Part shown: in pieces, positions 15,539 through 24,769 of the stretch
Layout of the letters: each line of letters opens with the position of its first letter
Numbering within the stretch: the stretch's first letter is position 1
Source: Fusicatenibacter saccharivorans
Lineage (GTDB): Bacteria > Bacillota > Clostridia > Lachnospirales > Lachnospiraceae
Length of the DNA stretch: 64,000 nucleotides
Assembly: GCF_027667425.1 (NCBI RefSeq)
Contig: NZ_JAQEGR010000016.1
Span: 1-64,000, forward strand
Direction: 5' to 3'
Made by a program: the position numbers and the translations under genes
Notes under the pieces: generated by a model
What the model saw: the letters and a program-made list of their open reading frames with translations, nothing else
What the model was told of the DNA's origin: nothing
The model's database searches: none

Positions 15539-17635
15539 TTATTTCGCGTCTGCCGGAACATCCTTGATACTGAAGCTTACACGGCCCATTTTATCTTTGC
15601 CCATGCAGACTACTTTTACAACATCGCCAAGGCTGACAACGTCTTCTACTTTCTCAACACGCTGTTTGGCGAGCTTGGAGATGTGTACCAGACCTTCTTT
15701 TCCAGGTGCAAACTCAAGGAAAGCACCGAAGTCTTTGATGCTGACAACTTTTCCGGTCAGGATCTGTCCCTCGGTAAAGTCGCTTGTGATGATCTCGATA
15801 TATTTCTTTGCCTGATCCATCATAGCCTGCTCGGTTCCGCAGATGGAAACTGCACCGTCGTCTGTGATGTCGATCTTTACGCCGGTCTCATCGATGATGG
15901 CGTTGATGGTCTTTCCTCTCTGGCCGACAACTTCACCGATCTTCTGCGGGTCGATCATCATCTGGATGATCTTCGGAGCGAACTCGCCGACCGTCTTACG
16001 CGGCTCTGCGATCGCTTTCTCCATAACCTCAGTCAGGATGTACTCTCTTGCCTGTTTCGTTCTGGCAATCGCCTCTTCTACGATCTGACGGGTCAGTCCA
16101 TGGATCTTGATATCCATCTGGATTGCAGTGATTCCGTCGTGGGTACCAGCTACCTTAAAGTCCATGTCGCCGAAGAAGTCTTCGAGACCCTGGATATCGG
16201 TCAGTACGAGGTAATCATCATCGGTCTCGCCTGTTACCAGACCGCAGGAGATACCTGCAACCGGTTTTTTGATCGGTACACCGGCAGCCATCAGAGACAT
16301 GGTGGATGCACAGATACTTGCCTGGGAAGTAGAACCGTTAGACTCGAAGGTCTCGGATACGGTACGGATTGCGTACGGGAACTCTTCCTCGGTCGGAAGT
16401 ACCGGAACCAGGGCACGTTCTGCCAGAGCACCATGGCCGATCTCACGGCGTCCCGGTCCGCGGGACGGTTTTGTCTCACCTACAGAGTAGGACGGGAAGT
16501 TGTACTGATGCATGTAACGTTTGGAGGTCTCGAACTCATCCAGTCCGTCCAGTTTCTGTGCTTCGGAAAGCGGAGCCAGTGTTGTTACGTTGCAGATCTG
16601 AGTCTGTCCACGGGTGAACATAGCGGAACCATGAACACGCGGGATAATGTCAACCTCTGCAGCCAGAGGACGGATTTCTGTGATCGCACGGCCGTCCGGA
16701 CGTTTGTGGTCTTTTAAGATCATCTTACGAACGGTCTTTTTCTGATACTGGTAAACAGCCTCGCCTAATACTGCCAGCCACTCTTCGTTGTCGGCAAATG
16801 CCTCCTCGAGTTTCTCGGTGATGACGCGGATGTTTTCTTCTCTTGTCTGTTTGTCATCGCTGAAAACAGCCTCTTCCATCTCTGCCGGAGGAACGATCTC
16901 TTTGATCGCTGCAAACAGCTCTTCCGGAATAGCGCAGCTCTCATAAGCGTGTTTCGGTTTTCCAACCTCTGCTACGATGCTGTCGATGAATTTGATGATT
17001 TCCTGGTTTACTTCGTGTGCTTTGTAGATGGCGTCGATCATTTTTGCTTCCGGAATCTCTTTTGCTCCGGCTTCGATCATGATGACTTTCTCTCTGGTGG
17101 AAGCTACGGTCAGTTTCAGGTCGGATACGGCTTTCTGTGCGAGAGTCGGGTTTACGATGAACTCGCCGTCGATCATACCGATCTGAGTCATGGCACACGG
17201 ACCGTCAAACGGGATGTCGGAAATGCAGGTTGCGATTGCGGAACCCAGCATTGCGACTACTTCCGGATCACACTCCGGATCTACGGACATTACCATGTTG
17301 TTTAAGGTAACATCGTTGCGGTAATCTTTTGGGAACAGCGGACGCATCGGACGGTCAATGACACGGCTGGTCAGAATTGCGTGCTCGCTTGCTTTTCCTT
17401 CTCTTTTGTTGAATCCGCCCGGGATTTTTCCAACGGCGTACATCTTCTCTTCGTACTCAACACTTAATGGGAAGAAGTCGATGCCGTCACGCGGTTTCTC
17501 AGATGCGGTTGCTGTAGAAAGAACTACAGTATCGCCATAATGCATAAATGCTGCGCCGTTTGCCTGTTTTGCTACACGGCCTACGTCTACGGTCAGGGTT
17601 CTGCCTGCCAGTTCCATAGAAAAACTCTTGTACAT
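15539..17635 (-). CDS. pnp: Polyribonucleotide nucleotidyltransferase (PNPase)
   Basis: Phosphorolytic 3'-5' exoribonuclease, 698 residues, the usual length. Two RNase PH domains (about 1-210 and 315-540; RIPGGF-like GKIPGGFNKREG and SNGSTSQASIC), a KH domain (about 555-610, VGQRGKTINAII) and a C-terminal S1 domain (about 625-695, GKVVSIKDFGAFLEF). The start is ATG 17633-17635 after AAAGGAG; the longer frame to 17689 is leader. It lies downstream of rpsO with a 252-base gap and the rpsO terminator between, a classic arrangement in which pnp can be made by readthrough. Confidence 0.96.
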   Translation of the reverse strand: MYKSFSMELAGRTLTVDVGRVAKQANGAAFMHYGDTVVLSTATASEKPRDGIDFFPLSVEYEEKMYAVGKIPGGFNKREGKASEHAILTSRVIDRPMRPLFPKDYRNDVTLNNMVMSVDPECDPEVVAMLGSAIATCISDIPFDGPCAMTQIGMIDGEFIVNPTLAQKAVSDLKLTVASTREKVIMIEAGAKEIPEAKMIDAIYKAHEVNQEIIKFIDSIVAEVGKPKHAYESCAIPEELFAAIKEIVPPAEMEEAVFSDDKQTREENIRVITEKLEEAFADNEEWLAVLGEAVYQYQKKTVRKMILKDHKRPDGRAITEIRPLAAEVDIIPRVHGSAMFTRGQTQICNVTTLAPLSEAQKLDGLDEFETSKRYMHQYNFPSYSVGETKPSRGPGRREIGHGALAERALVPVLPTEEEFPYAIRTVSETFESNGSTSQASICASTMSLMAAGVPIKKPVAGISCGLVTGETDDDYLVLTDIQGLEDFFGDMDFKVAGTHDGITAIQMDIKIHGLTRQIVEEAIARTKQAREYILTEVMEKAIAEPRKTVGEFAPKIIQMMIDPQKIGEVVGQRGKTINAIIDETGVKIDITDDGAVSICGTEQAMMDQAKKYIEIITSDFTEGQILTGKVVSIKDFGAFLEFAPGKEGLVHISKLAKQRVEKVEDVVSLGDVVKVVCMGKDKMGRVSFSIKDVPADAK

Positions 17636-17848
17636 AAATAATCTCCTTTTTTTCTTCTGAGCAGAATTTCCGAAACAACTGAAAAGCACACCGGAATACG
17701 GACAGGATGCAGCTTTTCAATGTGTTTTTCAGTGGTCTCGGATAAAATTCCTGCACCTCCAGAACCTGCCACTGGCAGCTTCTTACGGATGCAATGCAGC
17801 TCAGAATGGCTCCATGTCGTTTGCGTCTTTGATCTTACAAGCAAAGAA

Positions 17849-17874
17849 ACGGGCGGAAAATGTATCCCGCCCGT
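17849..17874 (-). terminator. rpsO terminator, upstream of pnp
   Basis: ACGGGCGG/CCGCCCGT stem directly after rpsO, followed on minus by TTTCTTT. It is a moderate T run, so partial readthrough into pnp is plausible. Confidence 0.7.
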
Positions 17875-17887
17875 TGTTCCAAGCTGA

Positions 17888-18154
17888 TTATTTTCTGATT
17901 CCTAACTTCTCGATTAAAGCACGGTATCTTTCAATATCAGTTTTCTTTAAGTAGTCAAGCAGACCACGTCTCTGACCAACCATTTTCAGAAGACCTCTTC
18001 TGGAGTGATGATCTTTGTGGTGAACTTTCAGATGCTCAGTGAGCTCCTCGATTCTTGCGGTAAGAACAGCTACCTGTACTTCCGGTGATCCTGTATCTCC
18101 CTCAGTTCTTGCATACTCTTTGATGATTGCCTGTTTTTTTTCTTTCGAAATCAT
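17888..18154 (-). CDS. rpsO: 30S ribosomal protein S15
   Basis: 88 residues, full length. Carries the S15 core EVQVAVLTARIEELTEHLK, HHKDHHSRRGLLKMVGQRR and LLDYLKKTDIERYRALIEKLGIRK. It binds the 16S rRNA central domain early in small-subunit assembly. AGGAGG lies just before the ATG. It has its own promoter (18262-18290). Confidence 0.98.
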   Translation of the reverse strand: MISKEKKQAIIKEYARTEGDTGSPEVQVAVLTARIEELTEHLKVHHKDHHSRRGLLKMVGQRRGLLDYLKKTDIERYRALIEKLGIRK

Positions 18155-18261
18155 TTTAAATTCCTCCTGTTATTTTGATTGCACCGCTGACTAAGAAGTG
18201 GTCGGAGTGTCCTGCCTCTGAATCAGGGTCCGGGGATCTTTTTTGTCCCGCATACTCGATT

Positions 18262-18290
18262 AGTATAGCATACGCTTTTCGAATTGTAAA
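18262..18290 (-). promoter_or_regulatory. rpsO promoter
   Basis: Minus strand TTTACA, 17 bases, TATACT. The start point would be near 18255, giving a leader of about 100 bases in which S15 autoregulation could act. Confidence 0.7.
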
Positions 18291-18327
18291 TACTAAAATC
18301 AGATGTTTTCGCGATGAATTTTCACGT

Positions 18328-18447
18328 AGTTACAGTTCTCCGAACTGTAACTTTCGCAGCTCTCATTTTAAGTTTTGCTTCGCAAAAGGAGAGCTGCTCA
18401 CACCTGAATCACTTTCTTACGCAGCGAAACAGCGAGTGTTTCACTGC
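18328..18447. repeat. Structured intergenic element, three hairpins in a row
   Basis: Perfect 10-base inverted repeat AGTTACAGTT-N5-AACTGTAACT (18328-18352), then GCTCTC...GAGAGC with an inner TTTGC-ttc-GCAAA (18358-18396), then GCAGCGAAAC...GTTTCACTGC (18421-18447), which overlaps the ribF stop. The segment CTCACACC..AATCACTTTCTTAC at about 18400-18421 recurs near 40907-40929, suggesting a dispersed element. It may also end ribF transcription. Confidence 0.5.
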
Positions 18448-19376
18448 TGAGCGAACTTTTTTTCTACATATTTTTTTCCTGCCGCAACATCATGATCGAG
18501 CTGGTTTTTCAGCGCGTCGATCGAAACAAATTTCTGCTCCGGGCGCAGAAATTTTAACAGAGAAACCTCCGCCTGTTTTCCATAGAGATCCTCGCTGCAG
18601 TCAAAAAGATTCGTCTCCACGCCGGTAAATTTTTCCTGTACCGTCGGCTTAACACCGATGTTTGTGATACCGTAATAAATTTTTCCTTCGATTTTCACCT
18701 CGGAAACGTAGACGCCGAACGGCGGAAGCAGCTTTTCTGCCGGCGGGATCTGATTGATGGTCGGCACGCCGATCGTTCTGCCGAGTGCATGACCGTGGAC
18801 AATCTCGCCGTGAACCGCGTAATCGTAGCCGAGCAGACCGCTCACGGCTTCCATATTGCCCTGTTCCAGCTCTTCCCGTGCCCAGGTGCTGCTGATCTCG
18901 CGGCCGTTTTCCTCTGCTTTTTCGATGATCTCGGTTTCAAAACCAAGGGACGGGCCCATTTCTTTCAGCATTTCGGCTGTGCCGCTTCTCTTGTAGCCAA
19001 AACCGAAATCCTTTCCCACAACAACTTTTTTCGCGTGCAGCTTATCCACCAGAATCTCTTTGATAAAGGCTTCCGGCGTCATGTGCATCACTTCATCCAC
19101 AAACGGGCATTCCACAAGGCAGTCCATGCCAAGCTGTTCGAGGCGGGCTCTTCTCTCCTCATTCGTCAGCAGCTGATGCGGCTTGACATGCTGCACTTTC
19201 GACTGCGGCGGCACGTCAAACGTAAACACAACCGTTTCCAGTCCTTCCGTTCTGCCGATTGCAAGGACACGACGGATCAGAAGCATATGCCCCCGGTGGA
19301 GGCCGTCAAATTTTCCCAGGGTTACAACGCTGTCCCCTCTGCTGTCAAAATCCAGTGTTTTTGTTAGATATCTCAT
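18441..19376 (-). CDS. ribF: Bifunctional riboflavin kinase / FAD synthetase
   Basis: 311 residues. N-terminal FAD synthetase nucleotidyltransferase: TLGKFDGLHRGHMLLI and VGKDFGFGYKRSG. C-terminal riboflavin kinase: VHGHALGRTIGVPTINQIPP (the usual PTAN is PTIN here), FGVYVSEVKIEGK, and VETNLFDCSEDLYGKQ. It converts riboflavin to FMN and FAD. The ATG overlaps the truB stop by four bases, so the two are translationally coupled. Confidence 0.95.
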   Translation of the reverse strand: MRYLTKTLDFDSRGDSVVTLGKFDGLHRGHMLLIRRVLAIGRTEGLETVVFTFDVPPQSKVQHVKPHQLLTNEERRARLEQLGMDCLVECPFVDEVMHMTPEAFIKEILVDKLHAKKVVVGKDFGFGYKRSGTAEMLKEMGPSLGFETEIIEKAEENGREISSTWAREELEQGNMEAVSGLLGYDYAVHGEIVHGHALGRTIGVPTINQIPPAEKLLPPFGVYVSEVKIEGKIYYGITNIGVKPTVQEKFTGVETNLFDCSEDLYGKQAEVSLLKFLRPEQKFVSIDALKNQLDHDVAAGKKYVEKKFAQQ

Positions 19377-20299
19377 GTTCTCTCCAGAAATAACTTGACC
19401 GGTCTGGTTAAGTTTTGTGATGGTCTGTATTGATAAATACCGACAAACGTTCCGCCATCGAGATAAAGGCGGAACTCCTCGTCTTCTGCGAAGTCCCCGC
19501 CGGAAGCAGTTTCCCCGATTTCGCGGATCTGCGCCGGTTTCAGCGGATTTCCGTTTTCCGCAAGCTTTTTCGCATGATCGTCCGCTGTCGCAAAGCTGCG
19601 CAGCGCGGCAAACATTTCATCGACCGGCACGAGGATCTCCGAAAGGCGGCCCTCACCGACAATCGCTGCGATCTCGTCAAGCGTGTGCGCTCCGTTTCGG
19701 TCAAACTGGCCGACTCTCGTGCGGATCAGCTGCTCCATACATCCGTGGCAGCCCAGTTTTTCGCCGATATCGTGGCACAGGGTGCGGATATACGTTCCCT
19801 TCGAACACGTTACCTCCATGCGCACCAGCGGAAGCTTCATTTCCAGAATGCTGATCTCGTAAAAGTGCACCGTGCGGGCCTTCCGCTCGATCTCGATGCC
19901 TTCCCGCGCCAGCTCGTAGAGTTTCTTTCCATTAACCTTCAGCGCGGAATACATCGGCGGCACCTGCTGCTGCTCCCCGACAAACGAGGCGATGCAGTCC
20001 CGCACCTCTTCTTCCGTCACGGTCACTGGCGCTTCTGCTGTCACGGTTCCGCTCATGTCCTGCGTATCCGTTGCGATTCCAAGGTGAAGCAGCGCTTCAT
20101 ACGTCTTCGTTTCATCGGTCAGCATATCGCAGAGACGCGTTCCCTTTCCAAGGCAGACCGGAAGCACGCCCGTCGCATCCGGGTCTAGGGTTCCGGTGTG
20201 GCCGATTTTTTTCTGGTGCAGGATGCCGCGCAGCTTCGCAACCACGTCATGCGACGTAAATCCCGCCTCTTTCCATACGTTCAGAACTCCGTTTATCAT
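19373..20299 (-). CDS. truB: tRNA pseudouridine(55) synthase
   Basis: 308 residues. It makes pseudouridine 55 in the T-loop of tRNAs. Visible are KIGHTGTLDPDATGVLPVC with the catalytic Asp, KTYEALLHLG, and SKGTYIRTLCHDIG, with a C-terminal PUA-like extension. It belongs to the translation operon, 72 bases after nrnA with a hairpin between, and overlaps ribF. Confidence 0.96.
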   Translation of the reverse strand: MINGVLNVWKEAGFTSHDVVAKLRGILHQKKIGHTGTLDPDATGVLPVCLGKGTRLCDMLTDETKTYEALLHLGIATDTQDMSGTVTAEAPVTVTEEEVRDCIASFVGEQQQVPPMYSALKVNGKKLYELAREGIEIERKARTVHFYEISILEMKLPLVRMEVTCSKGTYIRTLCHDIGEKLGCHGCMEQLIRTRVGQFDRNGAHTLDEIAAIVGEGRLSEILVPVDEMFAALRSFATADDHAKKLAENGNPLKPAQIREIGETASGGDFAEDEEFRLYLDGGTFVGIYQYRPSQNLTRPVKLFLERT

Positions 20300-20330
20300 G
20301 TTGTTTTGTCTCCCTCTTTTTCACAAGAAA

Positions 20331-20362
20331 ACCGGGCGTGGATATATTTTCTGCGCCCGGCT
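20331..20362 (-). terminator. Hairpin between nrnA and truB
   Basis: GCCGGGCG/CGCCCGGT stem followed on minus by TTTTCTTG. It may be a weak internal terminator that lowers truB-ribF relative to the genes upstream. Confidence 0.55.
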
Positions 20363-20371
20363 GTTTCCTGT

Positions 20372-21355
20372 TTATGCTTCTTCCTCTGTCGTCTCTTCTT
20401 CCTCTTCTGCAAGAAGCTGTTTTTCGATATACAGAGTCAGATTGTTGATTACATCATACGGAGAACCTGACATCGTGCAGCCAGCCGCACGGATATGGCC
20501 GCCGCCGCCGAATACGGCTGCGATTTTGCTCACATCAACCAGCTCGTCGGAGCGGAGGCTTACTTTGAAGACCTGCGGCTCCAGCTCATACAGGAAGATC
20601 GCTACGTGAACGCCTTCTGTATTTTTTAACTGGCTGACAATGCCGTCCATATCTCCCGATGTCAGGCCATAGAAGTCCATGATCTTCTTCCGCACGATAC
20701 CGACAATACACTGCTTGTCGAGAAGCATGATGCTCTCTGTCAGCGTGCGTCCCATAATCTGGTTCTGTACGTATGTTTTCTTGAAGAATGCATCCTCGAT
20801 GATTCTGGTAAACGGAACTCCCTTTTCCATCAGAGCGGCCGCAACCCGCATCGTGTGCGGAGAGGTGCTGCTGTACTGGAATACGCCGGAATCGGTCACA
20901 ATACCGGTGTACAGCGCCTCGGCGCACGGCTCGGAGATCTTTTCTTCCTCCAGAAGCCCAAACAGCACCTCGCAGGCAGAGCTTGCATCCGGCTCTACGT
21001 GATTGATTTCGCAATATTCTGTATTCGTCACATGGTGATCGATGCAGATCGTCTTTCCCGCTTTTGCAAGAAGCGGTGCGGCAACGCCGATGCGCTCCTC
21101 GCTGGATACATCCAGAAGGACCACAAGGTCGTACGCTTTCTCTTCACAGCTTGTCTTTACCTCAGAAAAACCCGGAAGATAGGAAAATTCCGGCCGTGGA
21201 TCCTCAAGATAGACATCTGCCTGAATCTCCGGCCGATTGTCGCGAAGATACTGGTATAATCCCAGGCAGGAACCGATGCAGTCACCGTCCGGACGAACGT
21301 GTCCGGCGATGGCCATGCAGGAGACTCCGTTTAGAATTTCATCAATTTTCTTCAT
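20372..21355 (-). CDS. nrnA: Bifunctional oligoribonuclease / pAp phosphatase
   Basis: 327 residues, DHH-DHHA1 family. It degrades 2-5 base RNAs and dephosphorylates pAp. The N-terminal half carries GHVRPDGDCIGS, LLDVSS and IDHHVTN; the C-terminal DHHA1 carries GGGGHIRAAG. It ends in an acidic tail EEEEETTEEEA. ATG 21353-21355 is preferred, with AAGGA eight bases upstream; the frame also has ATG at 21364. It overlaps the rbfA 3' end by 14 bases. Confidence 0.94.
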   Translation of the reverse strand: MKKIDEILNGVSCMAIAGHVRPDGDCIGSCLGLYQYLRDNRPEIQADVYLEDPRPEFSYLPGFSEVKTSCEEKAYDLVVLLDVSSEERIGVAAPLLAKAGKTICIDHHVTNTEYCEINHVEPDASSACEVLFGLLEEEKISEPCAEALYTGIVTDSGVFQYSSTSPHTMRVAAALMEKGVPFTRIIEDAFFKKTYVQNQIMGRTLTESIMLLDKQCIVGIVRKKIMDFYGLTSGDMDGIVSQLKNTEGVHVAIFLYELEPQVFKVSLRSDELVDVSKIAAVFGGGGHIRAAGCTMSGSPYDVINNLTLYIEKQLLAEEEEETTEEEA

Positions 21356-21728
21356 TTTCCTCATCCTTTTTGTCTTCTTTGTGTGTTACTTCATCAATCA
21401 GTTTCGACATCGTAACGCCATATTCAATCGACTCATCCAGGACAAAGGTCAGCTCCGGTGTATTGCGGAGGTTAATGGTCTTGGCCAGCATACGGCGGAT
21501 GAAGCCCTCCGCGCTCTTTAAGCCGCGGATGGTTTCTTTCTTCGCCTCATCATCGCCAAACACACTGATATATACTTTACACGTCTTCAGATCCGGCGCT
21601 ACCTCTGCCGCTGTGACAGAGGTCATCATTCCGATGCGCGGATCCTTGATCTCGTTCCGGATGATGTTGGAAAGCTCTTTCTGTACTTCCCCGTTGATCC
21701 TGGTGTTTTTAATACTGTTTTTTCTCAA
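21342..21728 (-). CDS. rbfA: 30S ribosome-binding factor A
   Basis: 128 residues. It assists late 16S rRNA processing and small-subunit maturation. The core carries INGEVQKELSNIIRNEIKDP and IGMMTSVTAAEVAPDLKTC, with TPELTFVLDESIEYG. It ends in a charged Lys/Glu tail. It lies 15 bases after infB. Confidence 0.96.
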   Translation of the reverse strand: MRKNSIKNTRINGEVQKELSNIIRNEIKDPRIGMMTSVTAAEVAPDLKTCKVYISVFGDDEAKKETIRGLKSAEGFIRRMLAKTINLRNTPELTFVLDESIEYGVTMSKLIDEVTHKEDKKDEENEEN

Positions 21729-21743
21729 CTTAATTCCTCATTT

Positions 21744-24419
21744 CTATCTCGGCACTTCTACCATGATATAAGCCTCGACCTGATCGAACTCCTGAAGATC
21801 GTTGAATCCTTCAAATACAAGACCGCACTCATAGCCGGAGCGCACTTCTTTGACATCGTCTTTGAAACGTTTGAGGGATGCCAGATTTCCTTCGAAGATC
21901 TGGTTTCCTTCGCGGCTGATTCGAACTTTGCAGCCTCTCTGGAACGTTCCGTCCAGTACATAGCTTCCGGCGATCGTTCCGACACCGGATGCCTTGAAGA
22001 GCTGACGTACCTCGGCATGGCCGATAACTTTCTCTTCGTAAACCGGCTCAAGCATACCCTTCATGGCTGCCTCAACATCCTCAATTGCCTGGTAGATGAC
22101 ACGGTACAGACGGATGTCTACGCCGTTCTGCTCTGCCATGGATTTTGCGTTCGCATCCGGGCGTACGTTAAATCCGATAATGATGGCGGAAGATGCGGTT
22201 GCCAGCATAACGTCGGACTCGTTGATCGCACCGACACCGCCGTGGATGACGCGTACGGCAACTTCCTCGTTGGAGAGTTTGACAAGACTCTGTTTTACTG
22301 CCTCGACAGATCCCTGTACATCGGCTTTGACAACAAGTGCCAGTTCTTTTAAGTTACCCTCCTGAATCTGGTTGAACAGATCATCCAGGGACATCTTCGC
22401 TTTTGTCTCCTCAAGCAGGTTCTTCTTGTTCTCTGCCACGAAGGTTGCTGCGAAGTTCTTTGCTTCTTTATCGTTATCGGTCTGAACGAGGATCTCTCCT
22501 GCGTTCGGAACATCGGAAAGTCCGAGAATCTCAACCGGAGTAGACGGGCCTGCCTCTTTGACGCGGCGTCCCTTATCATCCATCATCGCACGGACTTTAC
22601 CGGAGCATGCGCCTGCTGCGATGTAATCGCCGACATGCAGGGTACCTTTCTGTACCAGAATGGTAGCAACCGGTCCTTTTCCTTTATCCAGCTCAGCCTC
22701 GATGACAAGACCTCTTGCTTTCCGGTTCGGGTTTGCTTTCAGCTCGAGCACTTCGGAAGTCAGAAGGATCATCTCCAGCAGATCGTCGATACCTTCGTTG
22801 TTCTTTGCAGATACCGGAACGAATACGGTGCTTCCGCCCCAGTCCTCCGGAATCAGTTCGTACTCGGAGAGCTCCTGTTTTACACGCTCTACGTTTGCGC
22901 CTGGTTTATCGATCTTATTGATCGCAACGATGATCTCAACGCCGGCTGCTTTTGCATGGTTGATTGCCTCAACGGTCTGCGGCATCACACCGTCGTCTGC
23001 TGCGACAACGAGAATGGCGATATCCGTTGCATTGGCTCCACGCATACGCATAGCGGTGAATGCCTCATGTCCCGGGGTATCGAGGAACGTAATCTTCTGT
23101 TTGTTGATCGAAACGGTGTATGCACCGATGTGCTGGGTAATACCGCCAGCCTCGCGGTCGGTGACATGGGTGTTCCGGATGCAGTCCAGAAGAGATGTTT
23201 TACCGTGGTCAACGTGTCCCATAACGCAGACTACCGGCGGACGCGGAACCATGTCTTTTTCATCCTCTTCGTCCTCTTTTAAGAGCTCTTCGATCACATC
23301 GACTTTCTCTTCCGGCTCAGCGATGATGTTATAATCAAGCGCGATTTCCTGTGCTTTTTCGAAATCGATCTCATGGTTTACGGTAACCATCGTTCCTTCC
23401 ATGAACAGTTTCTTTACGATGACTGCCGGCTGCATTTTCATCTTCTCAGCCAGCTCGCGGATGGTCATTTTCTCCGGCAGGGTAATCTCCTTTACCTCAT
23501 CCTTCGGTGCTTCCTGTTTCGGTTTGTTGACCGGTTTCTGGAGCGCTTTCGGGAGTCTGGACTGCTGATGATGTCCCTGGTTCGGACGGTTTCCGCCTCT
23601 TCCTCTGTCTTCACTGAATTTATTTTCTCTTAAAGAATCTTTGTTTTTGTCTTTTTCTTTTCTTCCTGTATCACGGCCTGGCTTCTTGATGCCAAGGCTC
23701 ATTGTATCGCCTGCAGAGCTCTTATGCTCGGTTCTGCGGCGGTCTCCTCCCGGACGGCGGTTCTGATTCTGGGAATCATCATCCTTTCCTGCGAACGGTC
23801 TTCCGCCATTATTTCCCGGTCTGCCTCCGTTTGGACGTGCGGAACGCTCACCGAATGGTCTTCCGCTTCTCTCACCGTTTCCACTTCTTCCGCCGTTATT
23901 GCGGTCTCCTCCCGGACGGTCTCCGCTGCGGTTCGGGCGGTCTCCATTGTTTCCGCCGAAGCGGCGTTCTCCCTGCGGACGGTCTCCGCTGCGGTTCGGG
24001 CGGTCTCCGTTATTGTTGAAGCGGCGCTCTCCCTGCGGACGGTCTCCATTGCGGTTCGGACGGTCTCCGTTATTGTTGAAACGGCGCTCTCCCTGCGGAC
24101 GGTCTCCATTGCGGTTCGGACGATCTCCATTTCCGCCGTTTCCGTTTCCACGGTTCGGACGGTCCTCGCTTCTTCCGTTTCCATTGCGGTTTCCTTCCGG
24201 ACGGCCGTTTCCGCGGGACGGACGGTCTTTTTTCTGTCCCTGGTTCTTTGTGAACTCTTTTGCTTCTTTACTTGTTGCGTTCTGCGGACGCACAACGGAA
24301 ATAATTTTCTTTTTCTTCGGTTTTGCCTGCTCTTCCGGTTTCTTCATTTCCATATTTTCTGTATCTTTCTTTTCCAATGATCTTTTCTCCTCTTTCTGCG
24401 GTTTTCGTGTTTCCTGCAT
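21744..24419 (-). CDS. infB: Translation initiation factor IF-2
   Basis: 891 residues. The C-terminal two thirds is a normal IF-2: GHVDHGKTSLLD (G1), ITQHIGAY (G2), FLDTPGHEAF (G3), AINKIDKP (G4) and VSAKNNEGIDDLL (G5), then the domains that bind initiator tRNA. The preceding region about 320-385 contains the IF2N-like TIREL AEKMK segment. Residues about 50-290 are a Gly/Arg/Asn-rich low-complexity region with a 20-residue motif repeated three times (DNA 23938-24120). It sits in the nusA operon, between ylxQ and rbfA. Confidence 0.97.
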   Translation of the reverse strand: MQETRKPQKEEKRSLEKKDTENMEMKKPEEQAKPKKKKIISVVRPQNATSKEAKEFTKNQGQKKDRPSRGNGRPEGNRNGNGRSEDRPNRGNGNGGNGDRPNRNGDRPQGERRFNNNGDRPNRNGDRPQGERRFNNNGDRPNRSGDRPQGERRFGGNNGDRPNRSGDRPGGDRNNGGRSGNGERSGRPFGERSARPNGGRPGNNGGRPFAGKDDDSQNQNRRPGGDRRRTEHKSSAGDTMSLGIKKPGRDTGRKEKDKNKDSLRENKFSEDRGRGGNRPNQGHHQQSRLPKALQKPVNKPKQEAPKDEVKEITLPEKMTIRELAEKMKMQPAVIVKKLFMEGTMVTVNHEIDFEKAQEIALDYNIIAEPEEKVDVIEELLKEDEEDEKDMVPRPPVVCVMGHVDHGKTSLLDCIRNTHVTDREAGGITQHIGAYTVSINKQKITFLDTPGHEAFTAMRMRGANATDIAILVVAADDGVMPQTVEAINHAKAAGVEIIVAINKIDKPGANVERVKQELSEYELIPEDWGGSTVFVPVSAKNNEGIDDLLEMILLTSEVLELKANPNRKARGLVIEAELDKGKGPVATILVQKGTLHVGDYIAAGACSGKVRAMMDDKGRRVKEAGPSTPVEILGLSDVPNAGEILVQTDNDKEAKNFAATFVAENKKNLLEETKAKMSLDDLFNQIQEGNLKELALVVKADVQGSVEAVKQSLVKLSNEEVAVRVIHGGVGAINESDVMLATASSAIIIGFNVRPDANAKSMAEQNGVDIRLYRVIYQAIEDVEAAMKGMLEPVYEEKVIGHAEVRQLFKASGVGTIAGSYVLDGTFQRGCKVRISREGNQIFEGNLASLKRFKDDVKEVRSGYECGLVFEGFNDLQEFDQVEAYIMVEVPR
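23938..24120. repeat. 60-bp tandem repeat inside infB
   Basis: Bases 24001-24060 and 24061-24120 differ at a single position; a 63-base version precedes them. They encode GDRPNRNGDRPQGERRFNNN-type units. Exact period and near identity suggest recent slippage or recombination, so copy number may vary between strains. Confidence 0.9.
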
Positions 24420-24448
24420 CCATCCACCGACCTTTCCGGCCTTACGCC

Positions 24449-24769
24449 TTACGCTTCTGCCAACAATGCTGCTATTTTTTCTGCAAAATGCGCTTCACAT
24501 ACGGCAAGGGAAGAACGGTATTCTCTTCCGATGGCTCTTCCAAGCTGCTCTTTGTCCCCAAAAAGAATGCATGGCACTTTATAGTATGCACACATATTGC
24601 GAAATTTCTTCTGTGTATTGGCCGACGCCGTTTCCGCCAGAATGACAAGGTATGCGCTGCCGCTCTTTACGGCCTGCTCGGTCGCAAATTCGCCGCTCGA
24701 TACCTTACCCGCCTTCATGGCAAGGCCCAGCATGGATAATCCTTTACTTTGACTGTTCAATCTTCGCAA
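24449..24769 (-). CDS. ylxQ: YlxQ-type L7Ae/L30e RNA-binding protein
   Basis: 106 residues, L7Ae fold: SMLGLAMKAGKVSSGEFATE, AYLVILAETASANTQKKF and VPCILFGDKEQLGRAIG. It probably binds kink-turn RNA; the role in the nusA-infB operon is not settled. The start is uncertain: TTG at 24767-24769 overlaps the ylxR end by 26 bases, and an ATG at 24731-24733 with AAAGGA six bases upstream would cut into the domain. Confidence 0.88.
   Translation of the reverse strand: MRRLNSQSKGLSMLGLAMKAGKVSSGEFATEQAVKSGSAYLVILAETASANTQKKFRNMCAYYKVPCILFGDKEQLGRAIGREYRSSLAVCEAHFAEKIAALLAEA

Noticed and set aside
15683..16717. 344-codon plus-strand frame opposite pnp
   Set aside because: Antisense shadow of a highly conserved gene.
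23938..24120. CRISPR-like array
   Set aside because: The repeats have no spacers, run in frame through infB and encode a regular protein motif.
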